A stretch of DNA of 64,000 nucleotides from Rhizobium sullae. GTDB taxonomy: Bacteria > Pseudomonadota > Alphaproteobacteria > Rhizobiales > Rhizobiaceae. Numbering within the stretch: the first letter of the stretch is position 1; every line of letters begins with the position of its first letter. Made by a program: the position numbers and the translations under genes. Positions 27,918-36,650 of the stretch are shown in pieces. The stretch covers positions 2,108,001-2,172,000 of the forward strand of contig NZ_CP104144.1 of the NCBI RefSeq assembly GCF_025200715.1, written 5' to 3'. The notes below the pieces were generated by a model, which saw only the letters and a list, made by a program, of their open reading frames with translations, had not been told where the DNA came from and did not search any database.

Positions 27918-29021
27918 CTATGTGAGCCCCTGAAGCGGCGGGACCGTTTTGACAGGCACCGATCGGCAGTAACGCGCCAGCGTGTCCACCCGCCGGGTGG
28001 CCCCGTCCGAAAAGCGACATAGCCACGGGGCATGAACGGCAGAGCGAAGTCCATATCGCTCGCGCCGCCGAATGACCTGCCACTTTCCGGTTCGCGTGAG
28101 AAACTCATGGGTTAGGTCGGGACGCTGCTCATCGGCAATGAGCTGATAAAGGAAATAGAAGAAAGACAAGGCTCCCTCCGCATAGCTGGTGGCTGCCGGT
28201 GCAGCCTGCTTGGCGATGTTTCTCTCCACCGTGAGGATGCAATTTGCAGCACGGCGTACCGTGTCTAGTGTGACGGCTGCACCGATGTCATGAAGAGCCT
28301 CCGGGTCATCGTTGAGAGATAGCCGTTCGAGGTTCTCGGCAACGATCTTCAGATGGGTCCGGCGCATTTGCGGCTTATGTCTGTTTGTGATGCTGTCGCC
28401 GTGAATACGATAGGCGACCAGGCTTTCATCGATCATGGCCGCCGGAAACTCTCGTGCGATGCGCCTGAAGAGATCGAAATCTTCCGCGTGCACATAGCTG
28501 GCGTCATAGACCAGCATGTCCTCAGGAATGAGCTTTCGGTTAAACATCACCGTCGAGTGCAAGAAGATTGTGAAGAACAGCGACAAGATGTGCCAATCCC
28601 CGGACTGATAGACCGGATTTGGCTTACCGCGTACGACGCGATTGCCGAGAAGCTGATCGATGCCCGTGCCACTCATCGCGAGCTGGGGCTGCTGCGCAAA
28701 CAGCGCCACCTGGCGTGAAAAACGAGACGGATAGGAAACATCATCTGCGTCCATCCTGGCGATGAGATCACCCTCCGCCAAGGAAATGCCCTCATTCAAA
28801 GTCGCCACAAGCCCGCGGTTCTCCCGCGAAACGATACGGACGCGCTGGTCGACGTCGCGATACCGTTGAAGAATAGTCAGCGATCGATCGGTCGACCCGT
28901 CGTCAAGCGCGATGACTTCAAGGCGCCGGTAGTCCTGGCGCAGAATGCTCTCTAGCGCGGCCGCCACATAGGGTTCGGCGTTGTAGACAGGCAGCACAAC
29001 GGAGATCAATGGAACAGACAT
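27918..29021 (-). CDS. Family 2 glycosyltransferase
   Basis: 367 residues. The GT-A fold begins at once (ISVVLPVYNAEPYVAAALES), with the nucleotide-sugar DDGSTD near residue 42 and the metal-binding DXD in LIARMDADDVSYPSRF near 90. A C-terminal helical part follows, without clear membrane helices. It should add a sugar to a growing surface glycan. Its start lies 3 nt after the end of the acyltransferase gene, so the two are co-transcribed. Confidence 0.92.
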   Translation of the reverse strand: MSVPLISVVLPVYNAEPYVAAALESILRQDYRRLEVIALDDGSTDRSLTILQRYRDVDQRVRIVSRENRGLVATLNEGISLAEGDLIARMDADDVSYPSRFSRQVALFAQQPQLAMSGTGIDQLLGNRVVRGKPNPVYQSGDWHILSLFFTIFLHSTVMFNRKLIPEDMLVYDASYVHAEDFDLFRRIAREFPAAMIDESLVAYRIHGDSITNRHKPQMRRTHLKIVAENLERLSLNDDPEALHDIGAAVTLDTVRRAANCILTVERNIAKQAAPAATSYAEGALSFFYFLYQLIADEQRPDLTHEFLTRTGKWQVIRRRERYGLRSAVHAPWLCRFSDGATRRVDTLARYCRSVPVKTVPPLQGLT

Positions 29022-29024
29022 CGT

Positions 29025-30185
29025 TCAGCTCGCACGTTCGTCGGAAATGCGGCGATAGGCCGAAGTATCATATTCCCGTCCGCCAGCCTCACTTGGCTTC
29101 ATAGACGAAGGAAGGCTGGCCACGCGTCCGGCGCGGACGTAAGGGAAGTAGCGTTTAAACTGGTTGAGCGGTTTTTCAAAAGCCAGCCACGAAATCGAAG
29201 CGACCAGCAAGGTGGCCGTCGTTCCAATCATGAATCGCCAAGGACCCTGTTCAGAAACATTGACCGGGATAAAAGGCTGGGCCTTGACGATCAGCGATAG
29301 GACGATTGGATGGAAAAGGTAAACGCCGTAGCTTACCCGCCCCACGGCAACAACCGGCGGCAGCTCCAGCAGGCGGCCGAAGGCGCCTCGCAAGCCTGCC
29401 GAACAGCATCCAACGAGCATGACGAGCGGGACGAGCGGAGAAACCTCGCTGCCAATCCACGTCAGCCATTCGAGCGCCGGCGTCATCGAGATTGATCTCA
29501 GCCAGAGCAAAATGACGGCGGCAGCAGTCAGCGGAGCCCAGCTTAGCCGTATCCATTGTGGCCAAGCCTCGGTGCTGCTTCGATAAACTGCGAGGAGCGC
29601 GCCTGCGACAAGCGCATCCATCGACGCGGGAGGAAGAAGGTCACGCGCAAGCGATGGTATGCCTGTCAGTGGCCAGTAGAAACGATACCCGAGTGAGAAT
29701 GTGATGACGGCGATGCAAATCGGTGCAATCAACCGGCGTGGTGCGAACAGGATGACCAGCGGCCAGACGATGTAGAACTGTTCCTCGATGCTCAGGCTCC
29801 AAGTGTGGCACAACACCCATGGCGTCCATTCGTCGCGAAGGGCATACCAGAAATTCGAGAGATAGAGCGCGTGCCATTTGAGGCTGCCTCGAGCGCCCTC
29901 GAGATTGACGAGCCAAACGAAGCCCAGGATCGCGAAGTAGGGGGGAAATATCCGAAGCGCGCGGCGAATGTAGAACGACTTCAGCGTATTGCCTGGCTCA
30001 TATTGGGTTGCCGATCGGGATTCCAGGAGGAGCCGCGTTATCAAAAAGCCGCTGAGCACGAAGAACAGGCGAACGCCGAGATGGCCCAAAACTGAGCCTT
30101 CGCCTGCCCAAAAATGGTCGTACAGCACCATTGAAACGGCAAAGGTCCTCAGACCATCCAGTTGCCGTTCGCGTGCATAAGACAT
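29025..30185 (-). CDS. Membrane acyltransferase 3 (OafA/YrhL family)
   Basis: 386 residues with about ten membrane helices. The N-terminus reads RERQLDGLRTFAVSMVLYDH, with the conserved R near the start and the catalytic-type His, then FFVLSGFLITRLLLESR, both typical of the family. Such enzymes O-acetylate or succinylate surface sugars. It is the promoter-proximal gene of the glycan cassette. A GGAC-N4-GTCC palindrome lies about 165 nt upstream. Confidence 0.92.
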   Translation of the reverse strand: MSYARERQLDGLRTFAVSMVLYDHFWAGEGSVLGHLGVRLFFVLSGFLITRLLLESRSATQYEPGNTLKSFYIRRALRIFPPYFAILGFVWLVNLEGARGSLKWHALYLSNFWYALRDEWTPWVLCHTWSLSIEEQFYIVWPLVILFAPRRLIAPICIAVITFSLGYRFYWPLTGIPSLARDLLPPASMDALVAGALLAVYRSSTEAWPQWIRLSWAPLTAAAVILLWLRSISMTPALEWLTWIGSEVSPLVPLVMLVGCCSAGLRGAFGRLLELPPVVAVGRVSYGVYLFHPIVLSLIVKAQPFIPVNVSEQGPWRFMIGTTATLLVASISWLAFEKPLNQFKRYFPYVRAGRVASLPSSMKPSEAGGREYDTSAYRRISDERAS

Positions 30186-30350
30186 GGATCCCCCTCAGTC
30201 CCGTAGGCCTCTTGTCGCCGGACTCCCCGGGCGGCACCCGCTCAGCCTGCTGCTGCTTACTCCGGTCCCGGATGGGGCGGATCGATGTATCAAAGCGCTT
30301 TCTAAAAATTCCGGGGAATCGGGCCAAACTGTGACGCTGACGCTTTTTTC

Positions 30351-30362
30351 GGACTTTAGTCC
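30351..30362. promoter_or_regulatory. GGAC-N4-GTCC palindrome
   Basis: GGACTTTAGTCC, extended by flanking TC and GA to a 6-bp-arm palindrome. It lies upstream of the acyltransferase gene and has the same core as the sites near 33.8 kb. Confidence 0.45.
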
Positions 30363-30432
30363 GATACGGTTGCACAGTATCGACCGCGACTTCGACTGAG
30401 TTCTGTCCCGCGCGTTTCGGGCGAATCAGCCG

Positions 30433-30552
30433 GTGACGATTGCCACCTGCAACGCCAATGGTCTCAACGGTCGCCTTGGCATCCTCCTTCGATGGCTGAC
30501 GGAGGACAGCCGCGCCTTGAGGCTAATTCCAGAGCTGTTGACCGGTCATTGA
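30433..30552 (+). pseudogene. N-terminal fragment of an xthA paralogue
   Basis: The frame reads VTIATCNANGLNGRLGILLR and WLTEDSRAL before running to a stop. It closely matches the start of the intact XthA (KIATYNVNGINGRLDILLRW), also at DNA level (CATCCTCCTTCGATGGCTGA). The catalytic remainder is absent. Confidence 0.75.
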
Positions 30553-30622
30553 AGCAAGGCCGCCGCAGGTCCTTCCTGTGAAAAGGAAGCACGAACGAAC
30601 TCCGCGTACCGTAGATGATGTC

Positions 30623-31027
30623 TTACCGGCCTGCACCGCTTTTCAGCGACATGACAAGCGTCAGAGGATTGGCAGGGGATGGGATAAAGCCATAGTGTTC
30701 GTAGAAGGCCTTGGCCTCTTCGAAGATCGCGTGGAGCAGAAAGCCGCGAATACCCATGATATGGGCCGCCTGTCCGGTCCGCAGCACAGCGCCTTGCAAC
30801 AGCGCGGCTCCGAGTCCTTTTCCCCACCAATTGCGATCGATAGCCAAGCGGCCAAGCACCGCCAAGTCACCGACGACCCGGGCACCCGGCAACAAGCTCT
30901 TGCCGATTGCGATCGTCGACGAGTTTGTATCGTTCAACCCAACCAGCGACACAATGGCGTTGCCGCAGATGCCAAGTGCAAGCACAATAAGAAGTGAAGT
31001 CGGGCCCGTCTTAATGGAAATGTTCAT
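30623..31027 (-). CDS. GNAT acetyltransferase-like protein, probably N-terminally truncated
   Basis: The C-terminal 90 residues fit the GNAT fold of TacT/AtaT-like toxins: AVLGRLAIDRNWWGKGLGAA (acetyl-CoA loop), LLQGAVLRTGQAAHIMGIRG and FYEHYGFIPSPANPLTLVMS. Full members have about 160 residues and begin with a strand region that is absent here; the first 40 residues look unrelated. No DUF1778-type antitoxin gene is adjacent. The ATG follows GGGGG, so a shortened product may be made. It is likely a decayed toxin. Confidence 0.55.
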   Translation of the reverse strand: MNISIKTGPTSLLIVLALGICGNAIVSLVGLNDTNSSTIAIGKSLLPGARVVGDLAVLGRLAIDRNWWGKGLGAALLQGAVLRTGQAAHIMGIRGFLLHAIFEEAKAFYEHYGFIPSPANPLTLVMSLKSGAGR

Positions 31028-31376
31028 TCTGCCCCCTGAAAATAAACTTTCGCTAAATTAATCGAAAGAAATGGAATTGGTTAAGCGGCTGGCCGGTCGC
31101 GACCGGGCAGCTCTTCAAGGGTACGGCGGGCGAGTCGGCTGCGCCGGATCGCGTGGTTTTGTGGCTCTGGTACGGACACTCGCAGCGCCTTTGGCGAGGA
31201 GAGACTTCGTCGGCTCCCGAGGAGCTTTTATCATCCCCTCCGTCCATTAGAAAATTCTTATAAAATCCATTAGTGAGAGCTTGCTTAGACGTGGTGCGCG
31301 GACGTACTATTTGCAGTTCGCGAGCCTTGCCCCTGCGCTCAGCCGAGGTAAAGGCCTGGCGAGAGGGAGGTTTGTC
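31028..31376. other. Intergenic stretch upstream of the cupin gene
   Basis: About 350 nt between divergent genes. A minus-strand frame at 31053-31247 has no recognised family. Promoters of both neighbours are presumably here; none was clear. Confidence 0.4.
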
Positions 31377-31847
31377 ATGAGAGTTGCATCGATATTCGCA
31401 GCCAGCGTGATCGGATTATGCGGGATGGCCTCCTTTGCTTCGGCAGAGGGTGCGCACACAATGGTCACTCCCGATGATGTCAAGTGGGGGCCGGCCCCCA
31501 AAGTGCTTCCTGCCGGAGCAGAAGCGGCGGTCCTATTCGGCGATCCCACCAAGGAAGGTTTGTTTGCCCTCCGGCTCAAGGTGCCGTCGGGCTATGCGAT
31601 CGCGCCCCACACACACCCTGCGGATGAAGTGGTCACAGTCGTATCGGGGACTACTAATCTTGGAATGGGCGAAACGGCCGATCGGAAAGCCGCCAAGGCA
31701 CTGCCTGCAGGCAGTTTCTTCGCGTTGCCGCCCGGCATGGCGCATTTCGTTTACTTCGACGAGGAGACAGTCGTTCAAATTACGACTACTGGCCCATGGG
31801 GCATCAAGTATGTCAATCCGGCCGACGATCCTCAAAAGTCACAGTAG
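31377..31847 (+). CDS. Secreted cupin-domain protein
   Basis: 156 residues. The ATG at 31377 follows GAGGGAGG and starts a Sec signal peptide (MRVASIFAASVIGLCGMASF, cut after ASA). The mature part is a single cupin barrel with the metal-type motif APHTHPADEVVTVVSGTTNL and a second motif around LPPGMAHFVYFDEETVVQIT. Periplasmic cupins of this kind are common in rhizobia. The ligand or reaction is unknown. Confidence 0.85.
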   Translation: MRVASIFAASVIGLCGMASFASAEGAHTMVTPDDVKWGPAPKVLPAGAEAAVLFGDPTKEGLFALRLKVPSGYAIAPHTHPADEVVTVVSGTTNLGMGETADRKAAKALPAGSFFALPPGMAHFVYFDEETVVQITTTGPWGIKYVNPADDPQKSQ

Positions 31848-32211
31848 CCAGCCGCTGCGTTGATGGCCGACTGCCCCGCCGAGGGCGGCGGGGCTAGATG
31901 CCTGTTGCGGTCACGGATCTTGCCGACAATCATATGCTCGCACTGGCGCCGAACGACGACACGTCCGCCTTGCTTGACGTGCTGAAGAGGTGGCAGAGCT
32001 TGGGGCTTGCCAGTGTTGCCGACAACGGCGGTGTTGAAGGAGTTTGGCGTCATCCCGGCGCCTCGTCTGAATCATGAAACCAGTCGAATGCGAAAACCAC
32101 ATCCTCGATGCAGACTACGCTTCAGTCAACATGACCCGCTCCCGGCATTTTGGCGGACTGAGGCGGACCGTTCGGGCAAGTCCCACGCCGAAACACACGC
32201 TGGAGGTGTGG
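31848..32211. other. Intergenic stretch, no gene recognised
   Basis: About 360 nt between convergent genes. Short frames on both strands match no family known to me. Confidence 0.4.
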
Positions 32212-32892
32212 TCATGGACCTCCCGTCCCTTCCAGTCGGCGGACCATCTCGGCGATCCAGACCGGTGCGTAGGGTGGCGTGCAGCCAGGTGATGCAGGGT
32301 AGTCGATCAGGACGGCGAGCCGCTCGCCAATGCCCATAGCTCGCGCGCGGTATTCTGGATGATGAATGCCAATCTCGGCAAGGCAATGATTCATGGCCCA
32401 CTGTTTCTGAGCAGGTGCCTGCTTCATCTCCTTCTCGATCTGGCCGAGCAATGCATCGAGGTCGAGGCCCTCAGGGTTCTTGACGACTCTTTCAGTTGTC
32501 AGGCTCCAACCGGCGCGACCGACAAGGTCGTCGCCGTCCTTCCAGCCCAGACGGAGTTCCTCGGCGTAGCGACCGGGCTTGACCACGTTCACGATAAACC
32601 AATCAAGCAGCTTTGGAGAGCGAATGTCGCGGATCATTGCGTTGAGCTGGGCCGCGGAGAAGGCCTTGGGCCTGCACACGAGGGTCGCGAGAAGGCGCGC
32701 GGCGGTGTCGCGGGTATCCCACAGATGAAGTGCGAGTTCTTGCTGTGTCTTCAGCCGCCTGGCGAGAGAGCGAAGATGGGTAAGGTTCACGCCGTGATCG
32801 TCACCACGGCGTTCATTAGCCGCGCGCATCTTCGGGTCTTCGAGTGCGGCGAGCTCGCCCATGACTTCCTTGATTGTCATTCCCGGTGACAT
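32212..32892 (-). CDS. AlkD-like DNA alkylation repair protein
   Basis: 226 residues of HEAT-like helical repeats typical of the AlkC/AlkD glycosylase superfamily. Visible segments include ALHLWDTRDTAARLLATLVC, IRDIRSPKLLDWFIVNVVKP and a final QWAMNHCLAEIGIHHPEYRA. These proteins excise alkylated bases or recognise damaged DNA. The ATG follows GGGAG. It is a single gene on this strand. Confidence 0.85.
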   Translation of the reverse strand: MSPGMTIKEVMGELAALEDPKMRAANERRGDDHGVNLTHLRSLARRLKTQQELALHLWDTRDTAARLLATLVCRPKAFSAAQLNAMIRDIRSPKLLDWFIVNVVKPGRYAEELRLGWKDGDDLVGRAGWSLTTERVVKNPEGLDLDALLGQIEKEMKQAPAQKQWAMNHCLAEIGIHHPEYRARAMGIGERLAVLIDYPASPGCTPPYAPVWIAEMVRRLEGTGGP

Positions 32893-33124
32893 GATGCTCC
32901 CTTCGTCATGCTCCCTATGCTCGCTTGATCTGTGAGTTGCACGCCTCTTCGATCCGCAATCTCCGCGTATCCTCTGGCGTTGCGCGGCCAGCTATTCACG
33001 AATGTGTTCCAGTCTATCGGGACATACATAGGGCAAAGGGCCGCAACACATCAAATCAGCCGCCTTTCCTTGCCGAGGAAAACGGCTCTCTCTTCTGGCT
33101 GGATGCGATGAATCAGCCGTTTTT

Positions 33125-33379
33125 CTAGCAACGGGCCTCGTAGGTCCGTCCGTAGCGATCTCGATACACGCAGTAGCCGCGACGTTCGGTGGAGCGGCCA
33201 ATCAGGGCGCCGGCGACGCCACCAGCGACGGCTCCAACCGCAGCACCTTCAACGCTGTTGCTGACGGCTCCGCCGATGATCGCTCCGGTGCCGGCTCCAA
33301 TGGCCGTTCCCCTCTCGGTGGCTGTGCAAGATGCCAGGGCGCCAACGAAGGCACTGGCAAGAACAATTTTTCTCATCAT
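33125..33379 (-). CDS. Glycine-zipper lipoprotein (84 aa)
   Basis: The signal (MMRKIVLASAFVGALASC) ends in a lipobox LASC, so the protein should be a lipoprotein. A glycine zipper follows (GAGTGAIIGGAVSNSVEGAA, VGAVAGGVAGALIG). A short C-terminus ends with RGYCVYRDRYGRTYEARC, carrying two Cys. Small lipoproteins of this type are outer-membrane or stress-linked. GGAG precedes the ATG. It is the distal gene of a pair with the next gene, transcribed away from a palindrome-rich region. Confidence 0.8.
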   Translation of the reverse strand: MMRKIVLASAFVGALASCTATERGTAIGAGTGAIIGGAVSNSVEGAAVGAVAGGVAGALIGRSTERRGYCVYRDRYGRTYEARC

Positions 33380-33407
33380 TTTGAATGTCTCCTTCTCTGC
33401 CAACAAT

Positions 33408-33713
33408 TTACTGCTGTGCGGGAGCCGCCGGCGGTGTAGGCGGTGCCGGCGCCGCGCTGTTATCAGCGGGTGCCGTCGGCTTTGCCGGGACAGATGCAGG
33501 CTCAGAATTCGTGGTGGATGCCGTTGTCTGCAAATCGGAACCCGGCGTATCGGTCCACAGCGTGTAAGCAAAGGCGGCCACGGCGATCGCGGCGATGGCA
33601 GCGATCCAGCCCACCCACGGTTTGGAGCGAGTACGATCCACCGGCGTAGTTCGTACGTCCAGATCACTTAGGCGATTAGGGTCGTGCAGGGGATTGGGAT
33701 TTTGGATCATCAT
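33408..33713 (-). CDS. Membrane-anchored protein with Pro/Ala-rich tail (101 aa)
   Basis: The N-terminal 30 residues are cytoplasmic. A single membrane helix follows (WVGWIAAIAAIAVAAFAYTL). The periplasmic tail is low in complexity (KPTAPADNSAAPAPPTPPAA). Such a layout suits a cell-wall-spanning tether. GGAG lies 6 nt before the first of two ATG codons. It probably forms an operon with the downstream lipoprotein gene. Confidence 0.7.
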   Translation of the reverse strand: MMIQNPNPLHDPNRLSDLDVRTTPVDRTRSKPWVGWIAAIAAIAVAAFAYTLWTDTPGSDLQTTASTTNSEPASVPAKPTAPADNSAAPAPPTPPAAPAQQ

Positions 33714-33795
33714 ACATTCTCCGCGTTTTTGACGACAGGGGAAGCATTTCACCGACTGTTTGTTCCACAGCGACGCCCGCTCAAGCGCCCGTATT

Positions 33796-33876
33796 GGACT
33801 TCGGTCCCTGACGGGATCGGACTTTGGTCCGTGAACGACAGGGTCCAAAGCCTCTCGGGCCTTCGGACTGTGGTCC
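33796..33876. promoter_or_regulatory. Three phased GGAC-N4-GTCC palindromes
   Basis: GGACTTCGGTCC at 33796-33807, GGACTTTGGTCC at 33819-33830 and GGACTGTGGTCC at 33865-33876. Start-to-start distances are 23 and 46 nt, one and two units of 23. They lie between divergent genes (starts at 33713 and 33945), about 80 nt from each, as expected of an operator array for a dimeric regulator. Confidence 0.65.
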
Positions 33877-33944
33877 AGGGCGGGAACGTCATTTGCTGCC
33901 GGGCATTGGGTGCGATGAGGGAAGATAGTCAATGGAGGATTGCG

Positions 33945-34115
33945 ATGAAAGACGAGGGATCAACCCGGGGCAAAGCTGGCTGGTGCACGGCGGCCGTCGC
34001 ACTTGTCATCGCCCTTGCCGGCTTGCTCTATGTCTATGGCGAGCTCCTTTCAGGCGACGGCGGGCAGTTGACGATAAGACTTCGCGATGCCGTTGTCGTG
34101 GGCGATGGTGGCTAA
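33945..34115 (+). CDS. Small single-pass membrane protein (56 aa)
   Basis: The ATG is 7 nt after GGAGG. The product has a short polar N-terminus, one helix (TAAVALVIALAGLLYVYGEL) and a 24-residue tail (GQLTIRLRDAVVVGDG). No family is known to me. It faces the palindrome array and may share its control. Confidence 0.6.
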   Translation: MKDEGSTRGKAGWCTAAVALVIALAGLLYVYGELLSGDGGQLTIRLRDAVVVGDGG

Positions 34116-34288
34116 GGAAATTCGGAAAGCGCATGGGATCCCTAAACGGACTGCTGACGTTGACGGTCATTCAGCTCGTAGTCGGATTTTCGATCGATTC
34201 GACGATCGAGCCAAGCCCTCGGTTCTGCGCTCTCAAGTTAAACATAGATGTTGCGATGCGAACATTAGTTATTACTAAAAACCCAGTC

Positions 34289-34323
34289 AGACTAAAGTCT
34301 TACGTCATTCCGGCCTATGGTCT
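34289..34323. promoter_or_regulatory. Two palindromes 23 bp apart upstream of a DUF1236 gene
   Basis: AGACTAAAGTCT at 34289-34300 is a perfect palindrome, and GGCCTATGGTCT at 34312-34323 an imperfect one, both related to the GGAC-N4-GTCC core. Their 23-nt spacing equals that of the array at 33.8 kb. They lie about 80 to 115 nt before the start at 34405. Confidence 0.5.
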
Positions 34324-34404
34324 TATGTAGGGAACTCCTTCATTGAACCATCGTTTGGTCACTGCGCGGTTGCCAAGACAGCCGCTGAACCAATGGAGGA
34401 AACA

Positions 34405-34800
34405 ATGCTCAAGAAGATCCTGGTTTCCACCACAGCGCTCGCATTTATGTCGGGCGCGGCTTTTGCAGGATCGTCGACGGTAAACGGTGCGGTTGGTGGT
34501 GCAGCAACAGGCGCGATCCTCGGCGGCCCGGCTGGTGCCGCAGTCGGTGGTGCAGCAGGCGCCGTCGCCGGCACTCTGCTTGCGCCGCCGCCGCCAAAGG
34601 TGGTCACCTACGTCCGCGAGGCACCGGCTCCGTCGGATACCGTCGTGATTGAAGAGAAGGTTGCAGTTGGCCAACCCCTTCCACAGACGGTCGTCGTGAC
34701 GCCCGTGCCCGAAGACCCGAAATATGCTTACGCTGTGGTCAACGATCAGCGGGTGATCGTGGAGCCTTCTTCCCGGAAGGTCATCCAGATCGTCAACTGA
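34405..34800 (+). CDS. DUF1236 protein with glycine zipper
   Basis: 131 residues. The ATG at 34405 follows GGAGGA; an ATG 12 nt upstream overlaps that site. A Sec signal (MLKKILVSTTALAFMSGAAF) is followed by a glycine zipper (GGAATGAILGGPAGAAVGGA) and then a DUF1236 unit (VGQPLPQTVVVTPVPEDPKY, then VVNDQRVIVEPSSRKVIQIV). The unit is probably periplasmic; its function is not known. Two operator-like palindromes precede it. Confidence 0.85.
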   Translation: MLKKILVSTTALAFMSGAAFAGSSTVNGAVGGAATGAILGGPAGAAVGGAAGAVAGTLLAPPPPKVVTYVREAPAPSDTVVIEEKVAVGQPLPQTVVVTPVPEDPKYAYAVVNDQRVIVEPSSRKVIQIVN

Positions 34801-34924
34801 CGACAAGGAATGGGTGCGGCCTGCAGCATCCATTCCGTCAAACGCTCAAGTTGATATCGACGCTTAAGGACGCCGTGTTGCGACGCCCGCTGGAAAAGTG
34901 CGTCCCAACCCAAAGGAGATAGAC

Positions 34925-35716
34925 ATGAACCGCAAGATCCTACCTATCCTGATCGCCTCTCTGGCGCTCGGTACGTCACCGCTTTGTCTGCTTTCCGCAT
35001 CTGCGCAGGATGCGGCTCCCATACTGCCGAAGAAAGGCGCCGCGCAGGGCGAGCAGCCGCAGTCCGGCACGCAGCAGCCGTCAGGCGCAGAAGCGCCAAA
35101 CGCGGGCTCGGGTCAACAAGCCCCGTCCGGCGGAACGGGCGACGCCACAACCGTCAAGCCCGACGTTGGCGGAACAGGAACATCCGACTCGTCTTCGCAA
35201 GGGACGGATCAGCCTGACACGCAGCAGCAAGACACAACGAGACCGGCCGAGGGATCCTCATCAGAGAAGGCGCCTGCATCCGGCAGCGAGAGCGGCAAGA
35301 GCACGACGAAGAGCTCCGGCGAGGCAACGTCGCCTGATGGAAAAACCACATCCGACAAGCCGGCAGGCGACGCAGGATCGGGCAATGCCGGCACCACGGG
35401 CGGGAACACCTCGTCGGGCACGTCCGATCAGTCCTCGACGACGACTGGAGGCGACACGACTGTCAATATCTCCGTCGAACAGAAGACCGAAATCCAGCAA
35501 GCCGTGAAGGAAGTCAATGTCGAGCCGGTTCGCGAAACCAACTTCACGGTGGCTGTCGGCACGACGATCCCGCAAACCGTCCGGCTTGAGCCGCTGCCGC
35601 CGCGGATCATCAAGATCGTCCCGCAATACGAAGGCTACCGCTTCTTCATCTTGGCCGATGGCCGGATCGTCATCGTCGAACCTTCGACGTTCGAGATCGT
35701 CTACATCATTGCCTGA
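34925..35716 (+). CDS. DUF1236 protein with long disordered linker
   Basis: 263 residues, ATG after AAAGGAGATAG. A signal peptide (MNRKILPILIASLALGTSPL, cut near SAQ/DA) leads to a 150-residue Ser/Thr/Gly/Gln-rich, presumably disordered region. The C-terminus is a DUF1236 unit (VGTTIPQTVRLEPLPPRIIK, then FILADGRIVIVEPSTFEIVY). It shares the terminal domain with the neighbour but replaces the zipper with a flexible linker. A spacer reaching across the periplasm or a surface display role is inferred. Confidence 0.85.
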   Translation: MNRKILPILIASLALGTSPLCLLSASAQDAAPILPKKGAAQGEQPQSGTQQPSGAEAPNAGSGQQAPSGGTGDATTVKPDVGGTGTSDSSSQGTDQPDTQQQDTTRPAEGSSSEKAPASGSESGKSTTKSSGEATSPDGKTTSDKPAGDAGSGNAGTTGGNTSSGTSDQSSTTTGGDTTVNISVEQKTEIQQAVKEVNVEPVRETNFTVAVGTTIPQTVRLEPLPPRIIKIVPQYEGYRFFILADGRIVIVEPSTFEIVYIIA

Positions 35717-36263
35717 ATTGGCAAGGGACCTTCCCGGCGGCGGCGACCGCCGGGGCCTGCGCCGGGAGCGACTTTGGCAATCCGCCAGCGCCGTATCAGC
35801 ATGTCGACCCGGCCCTTAAGCAAACGGGCTCTTGTACCGTTCCACGTGCGTCTGGTTGGCAATAGCCCCATTGCGGCTCGGGTATTTTCGCGCCAGCTAT
35901 CACGCGATTTACTGCCCGCGTCATGGCCGTACGTCCGCCGTCGCTTTCAAGTGAGACGTTGTGCTTTCGCACCAGCTTCCGATCACGTAACCGTTGCCGT
36001 CGAGCGGTATGCTCCACAACTTTGCGTCCCTTGACCAGGCGGCCTTATTTGGAACCGTGCAGCGTCGAATGAACATCTGGCGCAGTACGCAAGCCAACGC
36101 ATTGGCAAACCAGCGTCAGGTTTGCCGGAGGCTCCAACTCGTGAGAGATTGGAGCTCGTCAGATTCCGCCGGAAAAATCGCGAAATTGAGATCGGGTCAA
36201 TACGCTTTCAACACTTGTTGCCATCGCCGACGACGCCGACATCAGTGAACGGGGATAGACCTA
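35717..36263. other. Intergenic stretch, no gene recognised
   Basis: About 550 nt. Open frames have poor ribosome sites and no family. No repeats or RNA genes were seen. Confidence 0.4.
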
Positions 36264-36650
36264 ATGGTAACACTTCGAATTGATCCCTTTCCATCTGCAG
36301 ATGAGCTCTATGCGCTTTGGTTGGAAGCCTGGGGTAGCCATGAACGAAAAGACTTCTCTGCCATTCTATCTCGGAGCCTCACCCATATAGGGGCTTATGA
36401 AAACAGTCAGTTGGTCGGCTTCGTGAACGTGGCGTGGGATGGGGGCATTCACGCATTCATCCTTGACACTTGCGTCCACCCTCGGATGCGAAGGCAGGGG
36501 ATTGCCACACGTTTGGTAAAAGAAGCGACGAGGGTCGCTCAACATCGAGGAGCACAGTGGCTACATGCGGACTTTGAACCGCATCTGAGCTCCTTCTACC
36601 GGGCTTGCGGGTTTAGACCTACTGAAGCAGGCCTCATTAGGCTTAAATGA
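36264..36650 (+). CDS. GNAT family N-acetyltransferase
   Basis: 128 residues, the length of a minimal GNAT domain. The acetyl-CoA loop is clear (LDTCVHPRMRRQGIATRLVK), as is the C-terminal FYRACGFRPTEAGLIRLK. The substrate is unknown. It appears to be a single-gene unit. Confidence 0.87.
   Translation: MVTLRIDPFPSADELYALWLEAWGSHERKDFSAILSRSLTHIGAYENSQLVGFVNVAWDGGIHAFILDTCVHPRMRRQGIATRLVKEATRVAQHRGAQWLHADFEPHLSSFYRACGFRPTEAGLIRLK

Noticed and set aside
33842..33846. A fourth palindrome in the 23-nt array
   Set aside because: The phase position holds only GGTCC followed by AAAG; the matching arm is absent, so it is not counted.
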